The notes under the pieces are model-generated. The model was given only the letters and a program-made list of their open reading frames with translations, was not told the DNA's origin and made no database searches. From Aquimarina spinulae (GTDB lineage: Bacteria > Bacteroidota > Bacteroidia > Flavobacteriales > Flavobacteriaceae): a DNA stretch of 64,000 bases. The stretch is from NCBI RefSeq assembly GCF_943373825.1, contig NZ_CALSBP010000002.1, positions 1,973,501-2,037,500 on the forward strand, in the 5' to 3' direction. The position numbers were made by a program, and so were the translations under genes. The stretch's first letter is position 1, and every line of letters starts with the position of its first letter. Shown one piece after another: positions 17,720-26,364 of this stretch.

Positions 17720-18508
17720 TTAAATATTATCGGTTACTCTTTTTAAATCTTCATGAAATTCATCTATACAATCATCTACTAGCTTACCAGATTTGTAAGG
17801 TTTTCCTGATTCCTCAGCATACATCGCTTTAAAAATCATGTCTTTATAATATATTCTTTTAACCCTTTCAATAAAAGAAAGCTGTCTATAAATAATTTGA
17901 TCTTTATAAGTATAATATTTGACGAGAAAATATGTAAAAGCTGCAAAGAACGAAGCAGCTATAACAAGAATCAAAACATATTTGTTTTGAGTAAAATCTT
18001 TTTGAGTGAGAAAAATGAGATGAATAAACCAAAATCCTGAAACCAATATTCCTGTAAGTGAAACAAAATGAAATTTGAAAGTACTGCCCCTGGAGAAATC
18101 GTCGTGTAAGGATTTACAACTAAAAAAGAAAAGCGCGGTCACTAACCCAAAAACAAATATCCAGAAATGAAAACTAGATCTACCCCGAAAAGAATGATCT
18201 CTATTGATTTGACGTTTCTCTGCATTTATTTTAGCAACATTTTGTTTAGAGGTTTTAACTAGGTCAGTAGCTAAAACGTAATATTGTTCAATATCAATTT
18301 TCCTATTTTTTAGATCTTCCAAATATTGATTCTGTAAATCATTCCTACGATTTATTTCTACTGAGTACTTTTGATTATTTAATGGGACTAATTTAGATTT
18401 AGCGTTAAAAAAAACATGGAATAAAGAAAGGGTGACTAGCATAAAAGCCATCACCCCTTTTATAAATGGTAATATTTTATTATTGTCCTTCTCTGTGATC
18501 GTCTTCAT
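17720..18508 (-). CDS. Four-helix membrane protein
   Basis: The reading frame is open from 18568, but the small lipoprotein gene upstream ends at 18480. Met at 18508 (MKTITEKDNNKILPF) is therefore the most economical start, giving 262 residues; 18520 is an alternative. One hydrophobic segment lies near the N-terminus, then a charged helical domain, then three more segments ('WIFVFGLVTALFFFS', 'LTGILVSGFWFIHLIF', 'ILVIAASFFAAFTYFLV') and a soluble tail. No family is recognised. Operon with a small lipoprotein and a charged protein, perhaps an envelope-associated defence or stress unit. Confidence 0.5.
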   Translation of the reverse strand: MKTITEKDNNKILPFIKGVMAFMLVTLSLFHVFFNAKSKLVPLNNQKYSVEINRRNDLQNQYLEDLKNRKIDIEQYYVLATDLVKTSKQNVAKINAEKRQINRDHSFRGRSSFHFWIFVFGLVTALFFFSCKSLHDDFSRGSTFKFHFVSLTGILVSGFWFIHLIFLTQKDFTQNKYVLILVIAASFFAAFTYFLVKYYTYKDQIIYRQLSFIERVKRIYYKDMIFKAMYAEESGKPYKSGKLVDDCIDEFHEDLKRVTDNI

Positions 18509-18644
18509 CAATGGTTCCATCGTCTCCTGGGTCAGTGAGTTGTAATTCTGTTTCGCTGATTTCATCATTTAGTGTTTGTCTTTCACAGCTACTCATAAAA
18601 AAAATTAAAAATAGCACGCTGAATAAAATTATAACATTCTTCAT
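18480..18644 (-). CDS. 54-residue acidic lipoprotein
   Basis: ATG at 18644 to TAA at 18480 encodes 54 residues. A hydrophobic stretch ends in 'FMSSC' (Cys20), followed by a short acidic tail ('TDPGDDGTIDEDDHREGQ'). It is the same size and design as the lipoprotein gene at 53987-54145 beside the TPR kinase (52 residues, Cys20, acidic Gly-rich tail). Both are followed by a membrane-protein gene, and both have TACGG/CCGTA palindromes upstream. Function unknown. Confidence 0.65.
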   Translation of the reverse strand: MKNVIILFSVLFLIFFMSSCERQTLNDEISETELQLTDPGDDGTIDEDDHREGQ

Positions 18645-18841
18645 CTGATAAATATTTTAAGGTTTGTTACCCTAAAATACTATTAAATAAGGAGATTATC
18701 CTTTACCAAATGATAATTGAGTTTATTTTTTTTAGACTGATTTGGGGAAGTACTATAGAAATAGTAGAATCAATCCAATTTTATTTTAATATTTATCTTT
18801 TAAAAACAATCAAATATAATAAAGATGACAGCTTTTTCAAA

Positions 18842-18856
18842 TACGGTTTTACCGTA
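18842..18856. promoter_or_regulatory. TACGG-N5-CCGTA palindrome
   Basis: TACGGT TTT ACCGTA is a perfect palindrome with 6-bp arms, about 200 bp upstream of the small lipoprotein start at 18644. It belongs to a set with the same core at 18954, 50304 and 54313 and a degenerate copy at 50715. Confidence 0.45.
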
Positions 18857-18953
18857 AACAGCTGATTTTGTGAGAGTAAAACAATAGTACAACACTGACA
18901 TATAGGTTTTTATAAAGTCATAAATTTTTGAAAAAAATTTACAACCCTATCTA

Positions 18954-18971
18954 TTTACGGGAACCCGTAAA
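18954..18971. promoter_or_regulatory. TTTACGGG-AA-CCCGTAAA palindrome
   Basis: An 18-bp palindrome with 8-bp perfect arms around AA, the strongest member of the TACGG/CCGTA set in this window. It is about 310 bp upstream of the lipoprotein gene at 18644. Its symmetry fits a dimeric regulator such as a LuxR-type protein; which regulator binds is not known. Confidence 0.5.
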
Positions 18972-19642
18972 CATTGGGATAACGCTTTTATTTGTATCAC
19001 TGTGATTCCAAAATTCCCCTTTTACAAATAATGTGATAGCTTCCTAAAAGCATGTACGGTTTCCTTTCTTTTTTAGAGTGTTTGGTTACTTCAATCTAAT
19101 GGTCATATAAGTGAAGGTTTAAAGAAATAAAAAAAAGAGCTATATCTGAATATTAACTACATAGAAACTATGTTCAATAGCACAGGTTTCTACGATAGAT
19201 TTGAGAATGACAAATTCGAATATATTCTAGAAACTCAGAACAACAGAATATAGGGTCATTAGTTATAGGTCTTTTACAATGATAGGCTCTTTGAAACAGA
19301 ATGAAAGTTTAGGTTCCTTATTTAGCTTATAGGTATATATGATCGAACAAGTTCTAAAAGTAAGAACCGATTTGTCTTTGGTTTATGCTTCTAAAAACTA
19401 TTGTCTTTTAAATTTAATAGGTGCTCCCTCTCAATTAAGCATATCTCTATTTATAGAGAATATTACAGACATCAATCTTGATTATTCATTCCGCCTTCAA
19501 CAAAATTTATATGCTAACTTTAAAAATATATAGTAACTTAGCAATTAGAAAAATTTAGGCAAACGGCCGCTACAAGCCGAGCAAAATATAAACCGCCGTA
19601 TTGACCGACGCTACAATCGGATTTATGGTTACTTAATGAATA

Positions 19643-19963
19643 ATGCTTAATTTAAAAAAAGATGATAAACTCATCGAGTTAAAAGAAGTATGTGAAAAAC
19701 TAAAATTTAAAGACATTCGTACCGCTATCAAATGGTGCAAAAAAACAGGGATACCTGTTATCCCCAGAGGGAAACAAAAGCTTACTTATAAATTTCTTGT
19801 TGACATAGAATTAGATAGAGATATTGTAAAATTTCTTAAATCTGAATATCCAAAGTCCTGGAAAGAAATGTATACATTTTATCTTGACAATGACAAACGC
19901 GGGTATGTGTTAGCAATAGAAGAATATAAAGTTTCTTCAAGAATCGAAGGAATAGTAAAGTAA
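19643..19963 (+). CDS. Hypothetical element protein near the integrase
   Basis: A 106-residue protein. The N-terminal half ('LIELKEVCEKLKFKDIRTAIKWCKKTGIPVIPRGKQKLTYK'-type layout) resembles the helix-turn-helix of excisionase-like proteins. The C-terminal half is helical with aromatic residues. It is convergent with the integrase gene, only 38 bp apart. Genes next to tyrosine integrases are often excision factors; that role is inferred. Confidence 0.55.
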   Translation: MLNLKKDDKLIELKEVCEKLKFKDIRTAIKWCKKTGIPVIPRGKQKLTYKFLVDIELDRDIVKFLKSEYPKSWKEMYTFYLDNDKRGYVLAIEEYKVSSRIEGIVK

Positions 19964-20001
19964 ATTGTTATTCTCTGAAATTAGAACAATATAGATGATG
20001 C

Positions 20002-21222
20002 CTAAAAGTTTAAGATCTTTTCTAAGGCATCATCTGTATCTTTATGAATAAAATTTCCTTGATACCCAATAGTTGTTGTTAAATGTCCATGCCTATATAA
20101 CTTTTGCAGCATTTGCAGAGGCACTTTATCCCCAGCTATATTACCGAAACTATGCCTTGCAATATGATTCGTTATTTTTTTATCAATCTCGGCCAATTCA
20201 GCTATATCAGAAAGATTATTATTAAACTTTTTAGTTGCTGTTTTTATTTTTGCATACATATCTCTTGCATCTTTGGCATTTGCATTTTTCAATTCAGGAA
20301 AAATATAGTCGTTACCCTTTTTCTGATCTTTCCTATAAATTTCTAAAATAGAAATAACTTTTTCTGGCAATTTAATCGAAACCACTTTATTGTTTTTGCC
20401 CATTTTATAATACAGCCTATCTTGTTTTATATCACTCCATTTCATTTTTAAAACATCTGCTATTCGTATTCCAGCAAGATAAAACGAAAAAAGAAATACA
20501 TTTCTAGTATGTGCTATGGTTGTTCCTTCTTGTAAATCAAGATTTTCAATTCTTCGTATTTCAGACTCATCTAATCCTATTTTTAAAGTCTCAGGAAGTT
20601 TTATTCTAATTTTATCGGTTCCAAATGGATAATACTTTCTATCTACAACTCCCATTTTAATAGCTCTATTATAAAGTAATCGAATCAATATCAAAATATT
20701 CATTATTGACCTTTCACTAACAGTTTCTTTAGCCTGTAAATGATACTTAAAACGGTTTAATAAAGTCTCATCGATTTCATTAAAAGTTAAATTTTCATTT
20801 CCTGTAAATTCCAAAAAGCTGTTTACTTTGCTGTTGTCTGAAATTGCTCGATTGTGCTTTTTAGCCTTTCTTAAATTTTTAACATGTTCATCAGCAACCT
20901 GAAAAAAAGTTACAGTTTCAGTAACCCCTTTAATCTCATCAATAATTTGTCTAGCTGTAAATGATTTTTTAGTTGCCTCATACTCTAATATAAGATCCTC
21001 TATTGAATCAAACTTTTTCCTGATAAGTCTATTTAATTGATGATGTTTCGGATTTTCACTTGTTACTACCCTTGCTTGATCATCCCACTCATCAATACTA
21101 TTTAGGTTAGTCAAGTATAAATAATTCTGTTTGCGATCTTTAGTTACTCTAATTGCTACTCTAAATATCTTACCTCCCAAGCCATCACTTTTGGGATGTA
21201 GTAGTACTTTAATTGTTGCCAT
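20002..21222 (-). CDS. Tyrosine recombinase / integrase
   Basis: The start at 21222 (MATIKVLLHPKSDGLGGKIF) is preferred over the open frame from 21321, because it matches the usual N-terminus of Bacteroidota integrases. About 406 residues. It has an Arm-binding N-terminus, a SAM-like core-binding domain (about 100-190) and a catalytic domain with an Arg in 'LAGIRIADVLKM', a HxxR box in 'ITNHIARHSF' and a likely nucleophile Tyr in 'TTTIGYQGN'. It lies about 180 bp from a tRNA-Leu 3' fragment and reads away from it, as expected for an integrase at the right end of a tRNA-integrated element. Confidence 0.9.
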   Translation of the reverse strand: MATIKVLLHPKSDGLGGKIFRVAIRVTKDRKQNYLYLTNLNSIDEWDDQARVVTSENPKHHQLNRLIRKKFDSIEDLILEYEATKKSFTARQIIDEIKGVTETVTFFQVADEHVKNLRKAKKHNRAISDNSKVNSFLEFTGNENLTFNEIDETLLNRFKYHLQAKETVSERSIMNILILIRLLYNRAIKMGVVDRKYYPFGTDKIRIKLPETLKIGLDESEIRRIENLDLQEGTTIAHTRNVFLFSFYLAGIRIADVLKMKWSDIKQDRLYYKMGKNNKVVSIKLPEKVISILEIYRKDQKKGNDYIFPELKNANAKDARDMYAKIKTATKKFNNNLSDIAELAEIDKKITNHIARHSFGNIAGDKVPLQMLQKLYRHGHLTTTIGYQGNFIHKDTDDALEKILNF

Positions 21223-21399
21223 AATATGAATATTGAGTCCAAATATAACGAATAAACTCAACCAAAAGGTCATACATAGGTCATACTTTTTGTGTTTTTC
21301 GTTGATTTTTAACATTTTCAAAAATCATATAAACCTTTTACATACAATACTTATGATGACATTTAAACACATTAGAAATCATTAGAAATCAAAAAATAA

Positions 21400-21456
21400 T
21401 AGACTTAGGATCTAGTGCCGCGAGGTGTGAGAGTTCGAGTCTCTCCGCCCGCACCA
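21400..21456 (+). tRNA. 3' fragment of tRNA-Leu(UAG): attachment site
   Basis: Positions 21400-21456 match the anticodon arm (loop CTTAGGA, anticodon TAG), variable arm, T arm (GAGAGTTCGAGTCTCTC) and acceptor 3' strand ending in CGCCCGCACCA of a bacterial tRNA-Leu. The 5' half (acceptor 5' strand and D arm) is missing and replaced by AT-rich element sequence. It is therefore not a functional gene but the 3' duplicate left at one end of an element integrated into tRNA-Leu. Confidence 0.75.
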
Positions 21457-21591
21457 AAAAATAAAAGCTTCTCAGAAATGAGAGGCTTTTTTTATGCCTA
21501 AAAGCCTAAGCTACTTGCAAGAGACGAGAAGTTTATCCTGAGCCTGGTCGAAGGGAGTCTCTCCGCCCGCACCAAAAAATAAAAGCTTCTC
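21437..21591 (+). repeat. Duplicated 37-bp tRNA-end/terminator repeat
   Basis: A 37-bp sequence (GAGTCTCTCCGCCCGCACCA plus AAAAAATAAAAGCTTCTC) occurs at 21437-21473 and, identically, at 21555-21591. The second copy follows a dispersed chromosomal repeat (TATCCTGAGCCTGGTCGAAG). A third degenerate copy is at 22283-22314. Tandem remnants of this kind suggest repeated insertions or deletions at the same tRNA site. Confidence 0.65.
21465..21493 (+). terminator. Terminator behind the tRNA-Leu fragment
   Basis: A 10-bp stem (AAGCTTCTCA / TGAGAGGCTT, one G-T pair) with GAAA loop is followed by a T run. It probably was the terminator of the tRNA-Leu gene. Confidence 0.7.
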
Positions 21592-21611
21592 TTAATCGAG
21601 AAGCTTTTTTT
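21582..21611 (+). terminator. Second copy of the tRNA terminator
   Basis: A 10-bp stem AAAGCTTCTC / GAGAAGCTTT with loop TTAATC is followed by TTTT. It belongs to the duplicated tRNA-end repeat. Confidence 0.65.
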
Positions 21612-21621
21612 GTTTAGGTTG

Positions 21622-21653
21622 TCCCATCCTGAAATAAGTTTGCACAAAATTGA
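21622..21653. repeat. IS-end-like repeat, copy 2
   Basis: TCCCATCCTGAAATAAGTT and following bases match the copy at 4533. Here TTTAGGTTGTC just before it (about 21614-21623) is reversed near 21743-21755 (GACAACCTATAAA), so about 140 bp may form a small element remnant with inverted ends. No transposase gene is visible. Confidence 0.4.
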
Positions 21654-21925
21654 CTTATCAGGAAACACTAACAAAAAGTCTACTTAACGCTATTATAATT
21701 TAGATTTTAAATTAGGAGTGGTGCCAGTTAGAAAAAGGCGAGACAACCTATAAATAAACCTAGAAGGCTTTCTGCTTTATTGATTGTTAAATGCTTTTTA
21801 TTAAACGAAAAAAAATTAAAACGTATTTTACGTCTACTCTTAAAGAGTTTTTTTATTGGAATTATTAGTGACTTTGTTTATCTTTTGGTGTCTCAATATA
21901 TATAACAATAAAACCATATTATACA

Positions 21926-22273
21926 ATGAAAAAGATTCTTTTAATTTTAGCGGTAGTATTAACAGCTAGTTTTACCTCTATAGATAATAATGATATCGTA
22001 GAAGCACAGGTAACTTATAGCGGGCAATCTGATAAAGCGTATTATTTTACTAATAAGGATACGGGAAAGGTACTCGAATTTACTTTTGTAAGTAAAAAAG
22101 CGATATCTAAGTATGATTTAAGTACAAAAAAACTTACCGGAAAAGAGTTTATAATTACTTATGAAATTGATAACATAGAAATTGTAAGCAAAGATACACA
22201 AGTAAAAAAATACAAGAAACGTTTAATTCTTATCGATATAAAGATGACAGAAAACGAAGTAGTCAATAACTAA
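21926..22273 (+). CDS. Hypothetical exported protein
   Basis: A 115-residue protein with a Sec-like N-terminus (residues 1-19, 'MKKILLILAVVLTASFTS'). The mature part has alternating strands ('AQVTYSGQSDKAYYFTNKDTGKVLEFTFVSKK') and lysines. No family is recognised. It stands alone between the tRNA-end repeats and a strong terminator. Confidence 0.65.
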   Translation: MKKILLILAVVLTASFTSIDNNDIVEAQVTYSGQSDKAYYFTNKDTGKVLEFTFVSKKAISKYDLSTKKLTGKEFIITYEIDNIEIVSKDTQVKKYKKRLILIDIKMTENEVVNN

Positions 22274-22282
22274 TAATATCTT

Positions 22283-22314
22283 AGGTGAGAGAGTTTGAAT
22301 CTCTCTGTCTGCCC
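22283..22314 (+). repeat. Degenerate tRNA-Leu 3'-end copy
   Basis: AGGTGAGAGAGTTTGAATCT and the following CTCTGTCTGCCC resemble the T arm and acceptor end of the tRNA-Leu fragment at 21400-21456 with several changes. It is a third, decayed copy within 900 bp. Confidence 0.5.
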
Positions 22315-22320
22315 AAAACA

Positions 22321-22366
22321 AATAAGAAACCTGTAAATAATTGATTTACAGGTTTCTTATTTTTTA
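22321..22366 (+). terminator. Strong terminator with 18-bp perfect stem
   Basis: Arms 22321-22338 and 22344-22361 (AATAAGAAACCTGTAAAT / ATTTACAGGTTTCTTATT) with loop AATTG are followed by T residues. It lies about 50 bp after the small exported-protein gene. Because the stem is preceded by A and followed by T residues, it may act in both directions. Confidence 0.75.
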
Positions 22367-22852
22367 CCCAAATCTTTCACCTATATTATTATCAGCACTT
22401 TATAGGTTTTTATGATTATGAATAATTATACTTGTCCATTTATGAAGTAAAAAACGGACTAATTACTAGTGTACAGTTTGCAAGAGAATGATGGTATAAA
22501 AATTAAGCTAAAACTCAGAAAATATGATTTATTGATAATTACCTCTATATAAGCGCTACAGCTTAAGTTTCTACTGCTATTTTTATCCTTAAGGATAAAA
22601 AAACTCTCCACATCAAAGGATCTGGAGAGTTTACATTAACACTATGGTTATAAAACAAAAAACACGTTTTATTATTTTAATAAAGTATACTTTAATTTCT
22701 AGTTTCCTCTTTCAGTACTCTCATTGACGACCTTGATAAAATGAGGTTTATCATAATTACTAGTACATCCTCTATGATGTAATATCTATCATCCTTTTTA
22801 CGCGAAAATGAAATTGAGGTAAAAAAATAAAAAATAAAGCAAAAATCTATTT
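22362..22852. other. Gene-free stretch with a 22-bp perfect palindrome and hairpin
   Basis: No gene is supported. TTTTTATCCTT followed at once by its reverse complement forms a perfect 22-bp palindrome at 22580-22601. It is directly followed by a 9-bp stem (AAACTCTCC / GGAGAGTTT, 22601-22632) that could terminate leftward transcription. The rest is AT-rich without recognisable features. Confidence 0.5.
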
Positions 22853-22917
22853 CTATTTAGATTCATTCTTAATAAATTTGCAGCAAATATATAATTATTT
22901 TAATTCAATCTAAATAA
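22853..22917 (+). promoter_or_regulatory. Promoter flanked by two Fur-like palindromes
   Basis: The -7 box TAAATTTG (22873-22880) fits the Bacteroidota TAnnTTTG consensus. It is bracketed by two 23-bp imperfect palindromes of the form TTATTTAGA...TCTAAATAA, at 22853-22875 and 22895-22917. The first overlaps the promoter, the second follows the expected start of transcription. The same double arrangement precedes the HmuR-like gene at 49664. Iron regulation through Fur or a similar metalloregulator is inferred from the genes controlled. Confidence 0.6.
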
Positions 22918-22946
22918 GGATTAGTAATTTTTTAAAATATTCAAAA

Positions 22947-23852
22947 ATGAAACGATTAACACTTTCATCACTTTTACTATTAGTTGTAGTATGTACGATA
23001 ACTGCACAGGATAAAAAAAAACAAGATAAAAATGCTATAAAAAAAATGTGCGGTTGCTATGAAGTAACCTTCAATTTTGCAGAAACTTTTCAATATAGCA
23101 ATGATTCTCTTTATAAGCCTTCAAAAACAAAAATTGCCAAAGGGTTAGAATGGGCTCAATTGGTTGAGGAGGATAAAAACAAGATTTCTATTCAGCATCT
23201 ATTACAAGTAGGTGATCCTTCAAAACCTCATATTGTAAAACATTGGAGACAAGATTGGATATTTCAAAACACAGATTTCTATATGTTCAACGGTAATAAT
23301 TCCTGGAATTATGAAAGTAAACCTAAATCTGATGTAAAAGGGCAATGGACTCAAAAAGTATATCAGGTAGACGATAGTCCTCGTTATGAAGGCTCTGCAA
23401 CCTGGGTACATGTAGATGGAAAAAGTTTTTGGGAAAACACAACAGATGCCCCACTACCAAGACGAGAGTATACTAAAAGAAGTGATTACAATGTAACTGT
23501 TAGAGGAAACAGACATGAGATTACCAAAAATGGTTGGATACACGATCAAAACAATGATAAAGTAATACGTGAAGCAGGTAAAGCTGATGTTATTTTGGCT
23601 AAGGAAAAAGGATTTAATACATATGTAAAAGTAGATGACAATAAATGCAAAGCTGCTGCAAACTGGTGGAAAGAAAACAACCAAAAATGGGCTTTAGTTC
23701 GTAATAAATGGGAAAAAGTTTATGGTAGAAACGCCAATTTAGTATTAGAAGCCAAAGTAGATAACAAACCACTATATAAACATCTATTTTCTGATGAATA
23801 CACAAAAGAACAAGATATTAATAAAGTCATTGAATCTTTTGTAGTTCAATAA
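22947..23852 (+). CDS. DUF6607-type exported protein of an iron/haem operon
   Basis: A 301-residue protein with a Sec signal (1-20) and a conserved tryptophan-rich body ('CGCYEVTFNFAETF', 'HWRQDWIFQN', 'GQWTQKVYQVDDSPRYEGSATW', 'AANWWKENNQKW'). I recognise it as a DUF6607-like protein, a family commonly found beside TonB receptors in Bacteroidota. Probably a periplasmic or surface accessory factor. First gene after the Fur-like promoter; the receptor follows 48 bp later. Biochemical role unknown. Confidence 0.75.
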   Translation: MKRLTLSSLLLLVVVCTITAQDKKKQDKNAIKKMCGCYEVTFNFAETFQYSNDSLYKPSKTKIAKGLEWAQLVEEDKNKISIQHLLQVGDPSKPHIVKHWRQDWIFQNTDFYMFNGNNSWNYESKPKSDVKGQWTQKVYQVDDSPRYEGSATWVHVDGKSFWENTTDAPLPRREYTKRSDYNVTVRGNRHEITKNGWIHDQNNDKVIREAGKADVILAKEKGFNTYVKVDDNKCKAAANWWKENNQKWALVRNKWEKVYGRNANLVLEAKVDNKPLYKHLFSDEYTKEQDINKVIESFVVQ

Positions 23853-23900
23853 CAACAATCATGACCGCAACCACAACCACAATAAATAAATAATATAATC

Positions 23901-26354
23901 ATGTCAGTCTTTAAAAAATTACCCCTATTACTACTTCTATGTAGCTTAAATTTGATGTATAGTCAAGCCACTATACAAGGCGTTGTAAAAAGTGAATCTG
24001 ATGAGGCGATTCCTTATGCAAATGTATTCATTCAAGGAACCAGTCTAGGTGTACAAGCACAAGAAGATGGTACTTTTACGATTACCAATGTTCCTTTTGC
24101 CACTCATGAGATAGTAGCTAGTGCTGTTGGATATAATGAACTTAGTCAAAAGACAGCTATATCAGGTGATATATCAGGTCTTGTTTTTGTATTGCAAAAT
24201 GATACTCAGCTAGAAGAAGTTGAACTTTTTGGCTCTAGAAATAAAAGAGCAGAAAAATTAGAAACACTCACCAGACTACCTTTACAGCCCAATGAGCAGT
24301 TACAGAGTATATCTGTACTGTCTCATAAACTTATTGATCAACAAAATGCATTAACGCTAAGCGAGGTTACCAAAAATGTTGCTGGTGTTTATACATTTGC
24401 TACATACGGAAATATAAGAGAAAGTATGTCTTTAAGAGGATATAGAGGTATTCCTTTATTAAAAAATGGAGTTAGAATCAATTCAGATTTCAGAGGAGTT
24501 GGTGTTATTACCGATATGGCAGGTGTTGATAATATTCAGGTATTAAAAGGGATTTCTGCAATTAGTCAAGGTTTAGGAGGTGATTTGGGTTCTGTAGGAG
24601 GAGTCATAAATGTTGTAACCAAAACTCCTAAATTTTATAGCGGAGGTGAAGTAAGTTTAAGACTTGGCAATTTCGGCAAAGTACGCCCCACATTTGATTT
24701 TTATGGTCCTTTAGATAAAAAGGAAACCATTGCTTTTAGAGTAGCAGGTTCTTACGATAGAGCAGATAGTTATAGAGTAAAAGTGAATTCGGAGCGTTTT
24801 TATATAAACCCTTCCCTTGCATGGAAACCCGATGAAAAAACCTCTATCGTTCTCGAAATGGATTATATGGATGATAGTACAACTCCAGACCAAGGGACCA
24901 TTAATTTAGGAGATTACGCAACAAACAATATTTTAAAATTGTCAAATGATAAGTTTTTAGGTTTCGAATCTGATAGAAATAATTCTGTAAACACCACTTA
25001 TGCAGTACGTTTTGAGCGAGAAATAAATGATGACCTAAGCATAAAAGCGGGGTATTTTGCTTCTGATTTAGAAACATATGCAGAGACTTCTTATGCTTTT
25101 CAGGGAGGCGGAAGAACTGGATTACCAGAGCTACCTAACACACAGAGATATCGAGAGTATTATGCTCAGGGAAGGAGTGATAAAAATAGTGTTTTACAAA
25201 TAGATTTGGTTGGTAAAGACATTAAAACAGGTTTTTTAACACATACATTTCAGGTAGGAGTAGATTACAGAAATACTACTTTTGATAATACGGCTTATAC
25301 GGCTAACTACCCAGACAATGATAACGACCCAGATAATGATCCTCCTACGTATATAGATATCATCGATGTCACTCAACCTATCAATAATATTTTACCTAAT
25401 GGTGTTACGGTAACACCAAACCCTGCAAGAGCTACAGGATCTAAAACAAAGTCATATGGATTTACTGTCCAGGATAAAATTTCTGTTACCAAATGGGCTG
25501 ATCTCTTTTTAGGATTGCGATATACCACATTAGAAAGAACTAAAGGTAATTTTATAGGAAGAAGTTTGACCGGAGCAAAACGCGATGATGCCTTTAATCC
25601 TTTAGTAGGATTAAATATCAAACCTACAGAAAATATTATTATTTTTGGCTCCTATGCCAGTAGCTCTAACCCTATGACTTCTTTTTACCGGGATGTTAAT
25701 GGTAAAGAGTTAGGCACAGAACGTTGGGATCAATTTGAAACAGGTATTAAATCGGTATGGTTAAATAAGGCTTTACGTTTTAACGTAACCTATTTTTCGA
25801 CTTATAGTAAAAACTTAAACTTGCAAGCAATTGACCCAGCAGGTAATTTCTTAGGATATTATTTACAAGGAGGAGAAGATACCAGAAATGGTGTTGAAAT
25901 AGAATTAATAGGTAGAGTATTGCCTAATTTAGAAATAATAGGAGGGTATTCTTACTTAGATGCCAAATATAAAAATCATGCATCTTATTATTTTAATTCT
26001 AGTCCTATAAATACACCTAGGCATACGGCAAATTTTTGGGTACGTTACAACTTCAAAAAATATGTAAAAGGTCTGTCTTTAGGTGCAGGAGCTTATTATC
26101 TGGGAGAACGCCCACATAATGTATGGTCCAGAAATTACACACATACCGGAGTAGTTCCTGGTGTTAGGCCTTTTGATTTAAAAGCATATACTACGGTAAA
26201 TGTACAAGCATCATATAAATTTAATAGTAAATTAAGTTTAGATGTTTTCGGAAATAATGTTTTTAATGAAATTGGATATAATGCATACCGTACAGTATAT
26301 CTTAACAGGATTCAACCTGCTAGTTTTGGGACGGTATTGCGATATAAATTTTAA
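23901..26354 (+). CDS. TonB-dependent receptor (iron/siderophore type)
   Basis: An 817-residue outer-membrane receptor with a signal peptide (1-23), a carboxypeptidase-like N-terminal domain (about 24-105, 'IQGVVKSESDEAIPYANVFIQG'), a TonB plug (about 125-235, 'SMSLRGYRGIPLLKNGVRI', 'GGVINVVTKTP') and a 22-strand-type barrel ending in 'GTVLRYKF'. The FhuA/FecA-like plug suggests ferric-siderophore or similar iron-complex uptake. The downstream PepSY-flavodoxin reductase supports iron reduction after import. Substrate not identifiable. Confidence 0.9.
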   Translation: MSVFKKLPLLLLLCSLNLMYSQATIQGVVKSESDEAIPYANVFIQGTSLGVQAQEDGTFTITNVPFATHEIVASAVGYNELSQKTAISGDISGLVFVLQNDTQLEEVELFGSRNKRAEKLETLTRLPLQPNEQLQSISVLSHKLIDQQNALTLSEVTKNVAGVYTFATYGNIRESMSLRGYRGIPLLKNGVRINSDFRGVGVITDMAGVDNIQVLKGISAISQGLGGDLGSVGGVINVVTKTPKFYSGGEVSLRLGNFGKVRPTFDFYGPLDKKETIAFRVAGSYDRADSYRVKVNSERFYINPSLAWKPDEKTSIVLEMDYMDDSTTPDQGTINLGDYATNNILKLSNDKFLGFESDRNNSVNTTYAVRFEREINDDLSIKAGYFASDLETYAETSYAFQGGGRTGLPELPNTQRYREYYAQGRSDKNSVLQIDLVGKDIKTGFLTHTFQVGVDYRNTTFDNTAYTANYPDNDNDPDNDPPTYIDIIDVTQPINNILPNGVTVTPNPARATGSKTKSYGFTVQDKISVTKWADLFLGLRYTTLERTKGNFIGRSLTGAKRDDAFNPLVGLNIKPTENIIIFGSYASSSNPMTSFYRDVNGKELGTERWDQFETGIKSVWLNKALRFNVTYFSTYSKNLNLQAIDPAGNFLGYYLQGGEDTRNGVEIELIGRVLPNLEIIGGYSYLDAKYKNHASYYFNSSPINTPRHTANFWVRYNFKKYVKGLSLGAGAYYLGERPHNVWSRNYTHTGVVPGVRPFDLKAYTTVNVQASYKFNSKLSLDVFGNNVFNEIGYNAYRTVYLNRIQPASFGTVLRYKF

Positions 26355-26364
26355 ATTAAAAAAA

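Larger units (their letters stand above)
18645..19642. other. Gene-free stretch with palindromes and a GC-rich patch
   Basis: No convincing gene. It contains the two TACGG/CCGTA palindromes and a GC-rich patch at 19559-19623 (AAACGGCCGCTACAAGCCGA, then CCGACGCTACAATCGG) that stands out sharply from the AT-rich surroundings. The patch has two similar CGCTACAA blocks and small inverted repeats (CCGA/TCGG). A 64-codon open frame at 19339-19533 has no support. Confidence 0.45.

Noticed and set aside
19339..19533. 64-codon open frame
   Set aside because: No start context, no coupling and no recognisable protein pattern; gene-free region with palindromes.
21400..21456. Intact tRNA-Leu gene
   Set aside because: The 5' half is missing; only the anticodon arm to the CCA end is present.
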